Part shown: one piece after another, positions 1 to 7,473 of the stretch
Layout of the letters: every line of letters starts with the position of its first letter
How positions within the stretch are numbered: the stretch's first letter is position 1
From: an uncultured bacterium
Lineage (GTDB): Bacteria; Cyanobacteriota; Vampirovibrionia; Gastranaerophilales; Gastranaerophilaceae
DNA: 40,228 nt
NCBI GenBank assembly: GCA_947361225.1
Contig: CANAIK010000009.1
Location: 1 to 40,228 of the forward strand
Direction: 5' to 3'
Translations under genes and position numbers: made by a program
Notes under the pieces: model-generated
What the model was told of the DNA's origin: nothing
What the model saw: only the letters and a program-made list of their open reading frames with translations
The model's database searches: none

Positions 1-361
1 TTTTAAATTCTTTTTCATAATCCTTTTTAATAAAATTAAGCTTTTTTTCAATAATTCTAAAGTCTTTTTTCGATTTTTTTACCAATTCAAGACTGGGACT
101 ATCCGAATTTGCGTTTTGTTCAAGTTCTTCTAGAATTATTGCCATTTTTTTAAACTCGGGTTCAAGTTCCAAATAACAATTATTGTTGAGTTCAAAAACC
201 GCTTTTGATTGAGTTTCGGATAAATTGAGCTCTAAGTTAATTCTGTTTCTGTTTTCTTTAACTTTATTAAGCAATTCATTAACTCTGTCATTATTTGGAG
301 CGTGGACAGTTAAATTAATTAGAAAAACTAACAAAAAAATTATTCTTAAATATTTTTTCAT
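1..361 (-). CDS. exported LTxxQ-like helical protein, C-terminus outside window
   Basis: The reading frame is open from an ATG at 361 to the left edge, so the C-terminus is missing. It begins with a signal peptide (MKKYLRIIFLLVFLINLTVH) followed by a charged helical region. About 45 residues in, the segment LNLSETQ resembles the LTxxQ motif of Spy/CpxP-type periplasmic proteins, and the following sequence is Glu/Lys-rich and likely coiled coil. The gene lies 22 bases behind the EF-hand-like gene on the same strand, so the two are probably co-transcribed. No Shine-Dalgarno sequence is visible. The family call rests on one short motif; an unrelated secreted helical protein is equally possible. 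Confidence 0.6.
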   Translation of the reverse strand, partial: MKKYLRIIFLLVFLINLTVHAPNNDRVNELLNKVKENRNRINLELNLSETQSKAVFELNNNCYLELEPEFKKMAIILEELEQNANSDSPSLELVKKSKKDFRIIEKKLNFIKKDYEKEFK

Positions 362-383
362 AATAATATTCTATCATAATAAT

Positions 384-1163
384 TTAATTTGCATAATGTT
401 CATTGTAAATTTTTTGGGCGTATTCTTTAAATTGAGAATTGCTGTATTGTGAGGCAATTGTTGCTTCTTGTTCTGAAACGAGTCCATCGGGTGCGTTTTC
501 GCAGAATCCTGAATTGGATAAGCCAAATTCAATCGTTCCGTCTGCTGCAATTAAATAACTTGCATATTCTTCAAAACTCAATGTTTCAAGGTTTCCATCA
601 AGGTCAATTTTTTCAAAATAATTAAGAATTTCCGATGCCGATAAATCAGTTAAATATTTTTTTGCCTCTTGAAGATTTAATTCCCCGTCGATTTTAGCGT
701 CTGTCCCTAGAGTCCAATCAACATTTTCTTTTTCATATGTTGTTTCAATAAGATTTATGTCGGCTTTGGCGAAATTTAGCGCTGATTCATAAATATCGTC
801 GTTTTGATTTGCGTATTTTATTCCCCCGTCTTTTTTGTTTGCTTGATTAAAAATATCCGATTGACTTATAACGCTATTTTCATTGAGATAATTCTTAACT
901 TCTTCCGATCGAAAAATATTATCTGAATTTTTTTTCTCAAAAAAACTTTTTTTGGTTTCAGTTTCTGTTAAAGACCCGTTGTGAGAATCTTTTATATTTA
1001 ATCTTTCGCTAAAATCTTCAAGTAGAATCGTAGTTGCGCTTTTGTTTGTTTCGACTTGGGATTCTGCTATATCTATTAATTCCGTACCGGGTTCATTGTA
1101 TGAATTTTTTTTGGCATAATCCAATCCTCGTAAAACTTGGAACGCAGCGTTATCAATCGGCAT
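384..1163 (-). CDS. EF-hand-like acidic protein without signal peptide
   Basis: This 259-residue acidic protein starts at an ATG preceded by AAAAGGAGAG. I see no signal peptide or membrane segment. The first 130 residues are low-complexity and Ser/Asn/Glu-rich. The last 100 carry three EF-hand-like loops: TDAKIDGELNLQEA, DLDGNLETLSFEEY and NAPDGLVSEQEA. The middle one best fits the Dx[DN]xD...E calcium loop; the others are degenerate. Ca2+ binding is therefore plausible but not assured. Function unknown. It probably leads a two-gene unit with the partial exported protein downstream. Confidence 0.75.
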   Translation of the reverse strand: MPIDNAAFQVLRGLDYAKKNSYNEPGTELIDIAESQVETNKSATTILLEDFSERLNIKDSHNGSLTETETKKSFFEKKNSDNIFRSEEVKNYLNENSVISQSDIFNQANKKDGGIKYANQNDDIYESALNFAKADINLIETTYEKENVDWTLGTDAKIDGELNLQEAKKYLTDLSASEILNYFEKIDLDGNLETLSFEEYASYLIAADGTIEFGLSNSGFCENAPDGLVSEQEATIASQYSNSQFKEYAQKIYNEHYAN

Positions 1164-1258
1164 TTTACTCTCCTTTTAAGGAATAATTTTTTCTCTCTTT
1201 ATTTATTAATAAAAACATTTTTTGTAAAAAAATTGCCCTTAAATTAAATTTTTGGCTC

Positions 1259-1287
1259 TTGACAAATCAAATCAACAGGTTTATTAT
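1259..1287 (+). promoter_or_regulatory. sigma70 promoter of the Cys-rich gene
   Basis: TTGACA at 1259-1264 and TATTAT at 1282-1287 are separated by exactly 17 bp. The predicted start point falls at about 1294, inside the CsoR-type operator, so a repressor bound there would block initiation. Confidence 0.75.
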
Positions 1288-1292
1288 AACTC

Positions 1293-1312
1293 CATACCCC
1301 AGGGGGGTGTAA
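1293..1312 (+). promoter_or_regulatory. CsoR-type copper operator
   Basis: The sequence CATACCCCAGGGGGGTGTAA fits the known CsoR operator pattern (TACCC, short spacer, GGGGTA) and is one of the few GC-rich patches in this region. It sits at the predicted transcription start of the Cys-rich gene, with a CsoR-family gene directly downstream. In known systems apo-CsoR binds here and Cu(I) releases it. Confidence 0.75.
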
Positions 1313-1337
1313 AAAAATAAAAAAAGGAGTATTAAAA

Positions 1338-1736
1338 ATGAAAAAACTATTAACAATCGCTTTTTTACTATTTGCCTTTGTTTTCACGGTTAACTCAACC
1401 CTTGCTTGTGACAAGTGCAACTGCAAAGACAACAATTGCAAATGCAAATGCCACAAAGAAACCCTAAAAGACTGTGATTGTCCTTGCCATAAGGGTGAAA
1501 AATGCGAAAAAGCTAATTGCGATTGTTCTTGTCACAAAAAATGTGATGAGAATTGCAAATGTGATTGTCACAAAAAAGCTGATTGTGCTTGCAATAAAAA
1601 ATGTGACAAAGACTGCGATTGTGGATGCAAGAAAAACTGCGATTGCGCTTGTGACAAAAAATGCGATGAGAATTGCGATTGCGGATGCAAGAAAAAATCC
1701 AAATCCAAAAAAATTAAATGCAACTGTGACAAATAA
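1338..1736 (+). CDS. secreted Cys/His-rich metallothionein-like protein
   Basis: This 132-residue protein has a classic signal peptide (MKKLLTIAFLLFAFVFTVNS, then TLA) followed by about 109 residues in which some 32 are Cys. Cys is arranged as CxCxC, CxCH and KKCDxxC units, with CHK recurring about every 10 to 15 residues. The body is built of imperfect repeats such as KKCDENCKCDCHKK and KKCDKDCDCGCKK. Lys and Asp fill the spacers and hydrophobic residues are almost absent, as in metallothioneins. AAAAAAGGAG precedes the ATG. The CsoR-type operator and downstream csoR point to copper, so an exported Cu(I)-sequestering protein is the best inference. I recognise no named family; similarity to known metallothioneins may be only compositional. 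Confidence 0.85.
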   Translation: MKKLLTIAFLLFAFVFTVNSTLACDKCNCKDNNCKCKCHKETLKDCDCPCHKGEKCEKANCDCSCHKKCDENCKCDCHKKADCACNKKCDKDCDCGCKKNCDCACDKKCDENCDCGCKKKSKSKKIKCNCDK

Positions 1737-1745
1737 GGAACCTTG

Positions 1746-1775
1746 AATCCCTTTGGAGACAATTCCAAAGGGATT
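1746..1775 (+). terminator. hairpin between Cys-rich gene and csoR
   Basis: AATCCCTTTGGA and TCCAAAGGGATT form a 12-bp perfect stem around a short loop, about 10 bases after the Cys-rich gene's stop. Only a weak T-rich tail follows, so termination may be partial. The right arm contains AAAGGGA, the only Shine-Dalgarno-like sequence before csoR, so the hairpin could also limit csoR translation. Confidence 0.6.
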
Positions 1776-1787
1776 TATTTAAAAATT

Positions 1788-2060
1788 ATGACAACTGATA
1801 AAACAAAAATTCTAAGACTTATAAAAACCGCAAAAGGTCAACTTGAAGGTCTTATCAAAATGATTGATGAGAATAGGGATTGTATTGAAATAAGCAATCA
1901 GCTGCTTGCTTCTCAATCGATTCTAAAAAAAGCAAATCTTGAGGTTCTAAAGGGTCATTTTAATCATTGTATTATTGAAACTCTGGATAAAGGTTCAAAA
2001 AAAGATATCGATGAAAAAATGGCTGAAATTGTTATGGTTTTAAACAAACTCTTGAAGTAA
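1788..2060 (+). CDS. csoR: CsoR-family copper-sensing repressor
   Basis: This 90-residue all-helical protein belongs to the CsoR/RcnR (DUF156) family, with the signature KGQLEGLIKMI followed by RDCIEI. The Cu(I) ligand set of CsoR is present as C32, H57 and C61, with the same 25- and 4-residue spacings as the Mycobacterium tuberculosis protein; this favours a copper sensor over FrmR, RcnR or CstR types. I chose the ATG at 1788; an upstream in-frame TTG at 1743 would put the 1746-1775 hairpin inside the coding region. The gene follows the Cys-rich gene and probably represses it, and itself, through the operator at 1293. Its last 21 bases overlap the convergent HAD gene. Confidence 0.88.
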   Translation: MTTDKTKILRLIKTAKGQLEGLIKMIDENRDCIEISNQLLASQSILKKANLEVLKGHFNHCIIETLDKGSKKDIDEKMAEIVMVLNKLLK

Positions 2061-2693
2061 ATATTGAGTAAGCGATAAAAAATCATTAAAGATTTTTTTT
2101 GCTCCTTGTTTAATTAAAAAATCTTTATCTTTGTAACCCCAGGTAACGCTCAAGCATTGAATTTGAGCATTTTTTGCAGTTTCTATATCAACTTCACTAT
2201 CCCCGATTAAGACAACTTCGTCTTTTTTTAGTTCCAGTTGTTTAATAATATGAATCGTGCTTCTGGAATCGGGTTTTTTGGGGAAAGCATCCGTAGCGCC
2301 GAGTGTATAATCAAAAATACCATTAAAAAAATATTCATTGAGTTTTTTTACTTCACTGTCGATTTTATTAGACAAAATCGATAACTTGAATCCTTTTTCT
2401 TTTAGAGTTTTTAATGTTTCAAGAGCGTTTTCGTAGGGTTTTGTTTCTTTAATCGAATTTTTTTTGTAGTAATCAATAAAATCCGATAAACAGGATTCAA
2501 ATTTATTTTTATCGGGAAAAACTGCTCTTTCAATTAGTTTTTCGATTCCCAATCCTACAAAAGTTCTTATTTCTTCTATTGTTCTTATTTTTAGCCCGTT
2601 TTTTTGAAGTGCCCAATTGACGCTATTTTTAAGGTCTTCTAATGTATATAAAAGCGTTCCGTCTAAATCAAAAATTATTCCTTTTATACTCAT
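2040..2693 (-). CDS. HAD-family phosphatase, phosphoglycolate phosphatase-like
   Basis: This 217-residue protein has all four HAD motifs: DLDGTLLYT near the N-terminus (nucleophile and acid/base Asp), a Ser/Asn motif in LSNKID, the Lys of PKKPDS, and the acidic GDSEVDIETA. The helical cap between motifs I and II is of the C1 type, as in Gph/PgmB. Substrate is not predictable from sequence; phosphoglycolate, pyrophosphate and sugar phosphates are all possible. It is convergent with csoR and overlaps its 3' end by 21 bases. It sits alone on its strand, so a functional tie to the copper module is unlikely. Confidence 0.85.
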   Translation of the reverse strand: MSIKGIIFDLDGTLLYTLEDLKNSVNWALQKNGLKIRTIEEIRTFVGLGIEKLIERAVFPDKNKFESCLSDFIDYYKKNSIKETKPYENALETLKTLKEKGFKLSILSNKIDSEVKKLNEYFFNGIFDYTLGATDAFPKKPDSRSTIHIIKQLELKKDEVVLIGDSEVDIETAKNAQIQCLSVTWGYKDKDFLIKQGAKKIFNDFLSLTQYLLQEFV

Positions 2694-2736
2694 AAAAAAA
2701 ATTATCCTTTGGGAATATGAAAAAAGTCAAAAAAAG

Positions 2737-2795
2737 TTACAAATTTTAATAAATTTGCTATAATTATCTTGTATTGTGGAATAAAATACTATAAT
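2737..2795 (+). promoter_or_regulatory. candidate promoters of fliD
   Basis: TTACAA (2737-2742) and TATAAT (2759-2764) are 16 bp apart, and a second TATAAT lies at 2790-2795. These look like housekeeping sigma70 elements. I do not see a clear sigma28-type site. The AT-rich background makes chance matches likely, so this is tentative. Confidence 0.4.
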
Positions 2796-2830
2796 ATAAG
2801 GATATAAAGACGAAATAAAAGGATTTTTTT

Positions 2831-4609
2831 ATGTCAACAACAATAACAGGAATCGGTTCCGGTTTTGATATAAGCTCTTGGGTGTCACAGCTTGTTGCGG
2901 CTAAACAAAGTTCAACTTTAACGCCTCTTCAAAACAAGCTTGAATCTCTTGAGAATAAAAGTAATGCCGTATCGTCTTTAAAAACTAAATTCTCAACCCT
3001 TCAAAGCTCCCTGCAAGCTTTTACAAGGGTGATTTACGATTCGTCCTCCGATATGTGGACTAATACAAAAATTAACTCTTCTAATTCCGCTTATGCAACC
3101 GCAACTTCTAAAGGAAACGTCGGTGTAACAAGTATTGATCTTCAAATTGAACAAATTGCAAGTGCAACAACCGCAAAAAGCATTAAAGGGGTTGGAGCTG
3201 TTAATAGTAACAATGTTTATGATGCAAAATTTGTCAATCTTGCAAACGGGCAGGCAAAACCCGGCAGTTTTTCAATGTTTTTAGACGGTAAAGAATATAA
3301 CATCGAAATAGACAAAGAAGATTCCTTAGGAGATGTTATTGATAAAATTAATTCGGTTTCAGGGGGCAAAATCCAAGCCGGGGTTGATGATAATGGAATT
3401 TTTTCAATTAAAGCAGCGGACGAGAACTCAAATCTTTCTTTAGGGGCAAGTTCCGATAGTTCTAATATTGTATCTGCCTTAAAACTTTTCGAAAAAGAAG
3501 GAAATGCCAGCTATAAAAGTGCTTACAGTCTTTCAACCGTTAATACTTCAAAAAAACTTCAAGATTTAGAATCCGGATTATCAGGCGTTACTTTTGGACA
3601 AGAAGGCAAAATTACAATTAACGGAGTTGATTTTAAAGTTGATGAGAATACAACTGTTGATAATTTAATTTCAAAAATTAACTCTAATTCTGATGTTAAT
3701 GTTAAAGCGAGTTGGGATTCTTTAACCAATAAATTCATCCTTACTTCAACCCAAACAGGGGAGAACAACATTAGTTTAAGTGAGAATGATACCAATTTAT
3801 TGAACATTCTTGGATTAACGGAAATTCAAGACGGGGACGAAATTATCGCTAAAGGCTCTCAAACCCTGGGTCAGAACGCAATTGTTTATATTAACGGAAA
3901 CAAAGTAATTTCAACTTCTAATACAATTACGGGCGAAAGTTCGGGAGTTTCTAATCTTTCAATTACCGTTAAAAAACCAACGAGTGATTATTCCAACAAT
4001 AAAGACGACGATAAAACCGTAACATTGGATATTGAAAGAGATTTTACGGAAGTTAAAGAGGCGCTTAAAACCTTTGTGGACGCTTATAATGACGTTGTTA
4101 CAACAACCAAAAAATACACAACTTCAGAAGGTGAAATCGGTTATGATTCGTCTTTAAAATCGATTTTATCGACCTTAAGAGGAATTACCTCTAAAATTAG
4201 CAATAACGACGGGGATTTTTCACTTTTATCAGACATTGGGATTTCAACCTCAAATAAAGATATAACCGCCCTTTCGATTGATGAAAAAAAACTTGATAAG
4301 GTTTTGAATGAAAATTTTGATTCTGTAAAAGCACTTTTATCGGACGGATACACTTCCAAAGTCGATAACGGACTTTTTGACGGATTATTAGAGAGCGTTA
4401 ACAATGTTCTTGATAATGAGAACGGATACTTTTCAAGCAAAACCGATACAATTCAATCCTTAATTTCTTCTACCAACAGAAGAATTGAAAGAGCGAATAA
4501 TCAAATTGCAAGTTATGAACAAAGAATTACAAAACAATTTAACGCAATGGATAATGCAATTTCAAATCTTACAAGTCAACTTGCTACTTTCCAATCATAC
4601 TTTGGCTAA
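2831..4609 (+). CDS. fliD: flagellar filament cap protein FliD (HAP2)
   Basis: FliD caps the growing flagellar filament and helps flagellin fold at the tip. This 592-residue protein has the family's N-terminal start, ITGIGSGFDISSWVSQLVAA, and a coiled FliD_N region to about residue 100. The middle is repetitive, Ser/Thr/Asn-rich beta sequence with two similar halves that include GKITINGVDF- and QTLGQNAIVYINGNK-type strands. A FliD_C domain follows (about 360 to 592) and ends in a heptad-rich helix. There is no signal peptide, as expected for flagellar type III export. AAAAGGA precedes the ATG. No other flagellar structural gene is in the window, so it is a solitary flagellar locus. It converges on rlmN with a 6-base gap. 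Confidence 0.93.
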   Translation: MSTTITGIGSGFDISSWVSQLVAAKQSSTLTPLQNKLESLENKSNAVSSLKTKFSTLQSSLQAFTRVIYDSSSDMWTNTKINSSNSAYATATSKGNVGVTSIDLQIEQIASATTAKSIKGVGAVNSNNVYDAKFVNLANGQAKPGSFSMFLDGKEYNIEIDKEDSLGDVIDKINSVSGGKIQAGVDDNGIFSIKAADENSNLSLGASSDSSNIVSALKLFEKEGNASYKSAYSLSTVNTSKKLQDLESGLSGVTFGQEGKITINGVDFKVDENTTVDNLISKINSNSDVNVKASWDSLTNKFILTSTQTGENNISLSENDTNLLNILGLTEIQDGDEIIAKGSQTLGQNAIVYINGNKVISTSNTITGESSGVSNLSITVKKPTSDYSNNKDDDKTVTLDIERDFTEVKEALKTFVDAYNDVVTTTKKYTTSEGEIGYDSSLKSILSTLRGITSKISNNDGDFSLLSDIGISTSNKDITALSIDEKKLDKVLNENFDSVKALLSDGYTSKVDNGLFDGLLESVNNVLDNENGYFSSKTDTIQSLISSTNRRIERANNQIASYEQRITKQFNAMDNAISNLTSQLATFQSYFG

Positions 4610-4615
4610 TATTTT

Positions 4616-5647
4616 TTAGGATAAATCAACCTTGCCTGCCAATTGACCGCAGGCAGCGTCAATGTCCGCTCCCCGCTCGAGTCTTATTGTTACTTTTTTA
4701 CCCGAGGATTCAAGGATATATTTAAAGAATCTTAAATCTTTTTTGGTTGGTTTTTTGTATGTGTCATTATCGGTTGAGTTGTAGGGAATTAGGTTAATAT
4801 TGCATTTTAAATCCTTTAAAAACTCGACCAATTCAAGAGCGCAGGCTTTTGTGTCGTTTAAACCTCCGATTAGAATATATTCGATTGTAATTCTATCTTT
4901 TGTTTTATCATTGTAGTTCTTGAGTGCTTTTTTTAAATTTTCAATATCGAACTTTTTTTCAATCGGCATTATTTGTTCTCGAATTTTGTGATTAGGTGCG
5001 TGAAGTGAAATTGCAAGGGTTGGTTTGAGCTCGCAATCAGCCAATTCATTGATTTTTGGAATAATCCCCGAAGTCGATAAAGTCATTCTTCTAATTGAAA
5101 TTTGCAAGTTTTTATTAATTAAATAAATTGCTTTTTTTATGTTGTCAAAATTGTCCAAAGGCTCTCCTTGACCCATAAAAACAACATTTGTAATTTTTAA
5201 ACCGGTATCTATTTGACACAATAGAATTTGAGATACGATTTCATAAGCCGAAAGATTTCTTTTAAAGCCGTTTTTGCCTGTTGCACAAAATTTGCAGCCC
5301 ATTTTGCATCCAACTTGACAAGATACACACATTGATAAATTAGATCGGTTGTCAAAGCGCATTAATACTGCCTCAGCGCACAATCCGTCTTTATATTCGA
5401 TTAAATATTTAATTGTTCCATCAATTGATATTTGTCTTGTTTTAATCTTGCAATCAAGAATTAGGCAGTTTTTTTCCAAGAATTCTCTAAATTCTTTTTT
5501 GACATCTGTCATATTATTAAAATTTTTAGCGTTTTTTGCCCAAATCCAAGAAAAAATTTGTTGCGCTCTAAATTTTTTCTCCCCGATTGATTCGATATAA
5601 TCGATAAGTTCCTCTAATGACAATTTCGATAAAACGACTTTTTCCAT
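4616..5647 (-). CDS. rlmN: 23S rRNA A2503-C2 / tRNA A37 methyltransferase RlmN
   Basis: This 343-residue radical SAM enzyme carries the CxxxCxxC cluster motif at C114, C118 and C121 (VGCKMGCKFCATG). It also has FMGQGEPLDN, the family's SAM-binding glycine region, and the C-terminal CGQLAG whose Cys (C333) is the methyl-carrying residue in RlmN. The N-terminal helical domain is typical. Length matches the family. Cfr shares this layout, but a lone chromosomal copy with this spacing is most simply RlmN. There is no Shine-Dalgarno; a -10-like TAATAT lies 6 bases before the ATG. It is divergent from the CheD-like gene. Confidence 0.93.
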   Translation of the reverse strand: MEKVVLSKLSLEELIDYIESIGEKKFRAQQIFSWIWAKNAKNFNNMTDVKKEFREFLEKNCLILDCKIKTRQISIDGTIKYLIEYKDGLCAEAVLMRFDNRSNLSMCVSCQVGCKMGCKFCATGKNGFKRNLSAYEIVSQILLCQIDTGLKITNVVFMGQGEPLDNFDNIKKAIYLINKNLQISIRRMTLSTSGIIPKINELADCELKPTLAISLHAPNHKIREQIMPIEKKFDIENLKKALKNYNDKTKDRITIEYILIGGLNDTKACALELVEFLKDLKCNINLIPYNSTDNDTYKKPTKKDLRFFKYILESSGKKVTIRLERGADIDAACGQLAGKVDLS

Positions 5648-5699
5648 ATAAAAATATTAACATAAACAATTTTTATGGAAAATTTGTTTTAATTAAATT

Positions 5700-6359
5700 A
5701 TGATTAAAGTTTTACCAAATTATAAAATTCTTTCAACGACTAACCTTGCGCCCTTTCAAAAAAGCGCTCAAAAACAACTTCCTATCTTATTTTTGTCTCA
5801 ATTTGAAAGTCGAAAAGTTATCAATCAAAAAATAAATTCTTTTAAAAGTTCAATTAAGAAAAATTTAACTAGAGAACAAAGAATTATAAAAGACGAATAT
5901 TCTAATTTTGATTTAATGAATAATCTTTATACATCGAATATTTTTATCCACGCTAACAAAGGTTACACGGATAGTATTCTTGATTGCATTTGCGTTTTGT
6001 TGAATAACCAAAAAGATGCGTATTTATTGCATTTAGCGCCCGAAAAACATCAAAATCCAAGGGATGTTTATTATATGCAAAAACAAATTTCCTCTTTTAT
6101 TAGCGATTTATCAAAAAACGACCAAAAATGCTCTGCAACGCTATTTGGAGGACAAGAAAAAAAGAGCAAGGAGCTTTATTGTAATATTAATGAGGTTTTA
6201 AGGGAAAAAAATATAAACCCCAAAGAAATTCTATTTGATAAAAATAATAACCCCCACAGTTTTTATTATGACTTAAATGAGGGTATTGTTCTTGATAATT
6301 ATGCGTTTTTGGATTTAGACGATATCCAAAATGAATTCAATCGGGTTAAGAATTTTTAA
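5700..6359 (+). CDS. uncharacterised protein with CheD-like Thr/Cys/His spacing
   Basis: This 219-residue protein matches nothing I can name outright. Residues 80 to 200 can be laid by eye on the CheD glutamine-deamidase fold. T90 and C96 sit six residues apart as in CheD (T21 and C27). H111 opens HLAP as in the CheD HxxLP strand, 15 residues after the Cys rather than 17. ATLFGG (147-151) matches CheD's AKIAGG/AKLFGG turn. The following NINEVLREKNINPKEILFD fits the late helix and strand. Residues 1 to 75 are an extra basic region. There is no signal peptide or clear Shine-Dalgarno. Deamidase activity is a hypothesis; no chemotaxis genes are nearby, though fliD is. Confidence 0.6.
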   Translation: MIKVLPNYKILSTTNLAPFQKSAQKQLPILFLSQFESRKVINQKINSFKSSIKKNLTREQRIIKDEYSNFDLMNNLYTSNIFIHANKGYTDSILDCICVLLNNQKDAYLLHLAPEKHQNPRDVYYMQKQISSFISDLSKNDQKCSATLFGGQEKKSKELYCNINEVLREKNINPKEILFDKNNNPHSFYYDLNEGIVLDNYAFLDLDDIQNEFNRVKNF

Positions 6360-6365
6360 GTTTAC

Positions 6366-6394
6366 TTGCAAATTTTTTTTCTTTTATCTATAAT
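6366..6394 (+). promoter_or_regulatory. promoter of rpmI-rplT
   Basis: TTGCAA (6366-6371) and TATAAT (6389-6394) are 17 bp apart. The leader is about 60 bases and includes a small GTGG/CCAC hairpin near 6408-6426. L20 represses its own operon through leader RNA in other bacteria, but I see no convincing L20 mimic here. Confidence 0.7.
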
Positions 6395-6460
6395 TAAATA
6401 GCCTAAAGTGGTTTATGGTATGCCACAAGGGTTTTTAAAGAAAAATAAGGAGAAAAGAAA

Positions 6461-6673
6461 ATGCCAAAAATGAAAACACACAGATCCGCTGCTAAACGCT
6501 ACAAAATCACCGGTTCAGGTAAAATTTTGCGCCAAAAAGCAGGCAAGGGTCACCTATTAGCTCACAAAAGTCCCGCTAGAAAAAACAGACTTTCAGGCAC
6601 AACCGAAGTGTTTGAAGGAAATTTAGCAATGATTGCTAAAGAATTACCGTACAAAAAGAAATTTTCAAGATAG
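6461..6673 (+). CDS. rpmI: 50S ribosomal protein L35
   Basis: This 70-residue basic protein starts [20 protein letters not shown], the near-universal L35 opening, and contains the usual KSPARKNRL segment. AAGGAG lies 10 bases before the ATG. It is followed after 14 bases by rplT. The usual upstream partner infC is not here; a dedicated promoter lies directly in front of rpmI. Confidence 0.97.
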   Translation: MPKMKTHRSAAKRYKITGSGKILRQKAGKGHLLAHKSPARKNRLSGTTEVFEGNLAMIAKELPYKKKFSR

Positions 6674-6687
6674 GAAGGGGCTAGAAA

Positions 6688-7038
6688 ATGAGAGTTAAAC
6701 GTGGAAATGTTCTAAGAAAAAGACATAAAAAAATATTAAAACTTGCAAAAGGCTTTCTAGGTGCAAGAAGCAGAATCTTTAAAGTTGCAAATATCGCTGT
6801 TATGAAAAAACTAAAATATCAATACAGAGATAGACGCAATTTAAAAAGAAATATGCGCTCACTTTGGATTGTTAGAATTAACGCAGCGGTTCGTGAATAC
6901 AATTTAAGTTATTCAAAATTTATGAATTTACTTAAAAAAGCAGATATTCAAGTAAACAGAAAAATGTTAGCTGAACTTGCGGTAAACGAACCCGATGCAT
7001 TTAAAGTTTTGGTTGATACAGCGCTTGTTGTAAAATAA
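6688..7038 (+). CDS. rplT: 50S ribosomal protein L20
   Basis: This 116-residue protein matches L20 throughout: [18 protein letters not shown], then [33 protein letters not shown] and a C-terminal globular domain. L20 is needed early in 50S assembly, and its C-terminal domain is the autoregulatory RNA binder in other bacteria. GGAAGGGG precedes the ATG. An intrinsic terminator follows at 7061. Confidence 0.97.
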   Translation: MRVKRGNVLRKRHKKILKLAKGFLGARSRIFKVANIAVMKKLKYQYRDRRNLKRNMRSLWIVRINAAVREYNLSYSKFMNLLKKADIQVNRKMLAELAVNEPDAFKVLVDTALVVK

Positions 7039-7060
7039 ACCGAGTGTATAAATTAAGTTT

Positions 7061-7095
7061 GCAGCCTTAAAAATTTTTTAAGGCTGCATTTTTAA
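7061..7095 (+). terminator. terminator of rpmI-rplT
   Basis: GCAGCCTTAAAAA and TTTTTAAGGCTGC form a long perfect stem followed by ATTTTTAAG. It lies 23 bases after the rplT stop codon. Confidence 0.85.
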
Positions 7096-7124
7096 GATTT
7101 AGTTCGGGTTGGGATATATTTATT

Positions 7125-7439
7125 TTGAGTTGGATATGTTTATTTTTAGCAATAATTTTTGAAACAATAGGGACAATGCTCCTTAAATATTCCAATGCGT
7201 TTAGTGTGTTAATTCCTTCAATCGGAGCGATTGTTTCGTATTTATTTTGTTTTTATTTTTTATCTTTATCAATTAAAACGATTGATATAAGCGTTGCTTA
7301 CGCAATTTGGGGTGCGCTTGGAATTGTTCTTGTAGCGTTAATTGGTTTTTTCTTTTTTCAAGAAACATTCTCTTTCTTGAAAATTTTTTTCATAATTTTA
7401 ATAATAATTGCAACAATCGGCTTAAGGTTTGTGAAATAA
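7125..7439 (+). CDS. small multidrug resistance (SMR) family transporter
   Basis: This 104-residue protein has four membrane helices and no soluble domain. The essential SMR glutamate is present as E13 in FETIGTMLLK, and the second signature AYAIWGALG holds Y59 and W62, matching EmrE E14, Y60 and W63. SMR proteins exchange protons for cationic drugs or guanidinium as dimers in the inner membrane. Several SMR subtypes act as paired heterodimers, but no partner is visible here. Start is a TTG with weak ribosome-binding signal; it gives the usual distance to the glutamate. EmrE, Gdx and spermidine subtypes cannot be separated. Confidence 0.88.
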   Translation: MSWICLFLAIIFETIGTMLLKYSNAFSVLIPSIGAIVSYLFCFYFLSLSIKTIDISVAYAIWGALGIVLVALIGFFFFQETFSFLKIFFIILIIIATIGLRFVK

Positions 7440-7473
7440 TTCCAAAAAAATGTTCATTAATTTAGTGGTTTAA

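Noticed and set aside
225-452. Plus-strand open frame at the left end
   Set aside because: It lies opposite the partial exported gene on the minus strand (1-361), which has a signal peptide and better composition; the plus frame has no ribosome-binding site.
1474-1768. Other long frames across the Cys-rich gene, on both strands
   Set aside because: The repeat structure of the Cys-rich gene keeps other frames open; their products are Leu/Ser or Ile/Val/Lys-rich low-complexity sequences without starts or ribosome-binding sites.
1743-1787. Upstream TTG start for csoR
   Set aside because: It would put a terminator-like hairpin inside the coding sequence and add residues not found in CsoR proteins.
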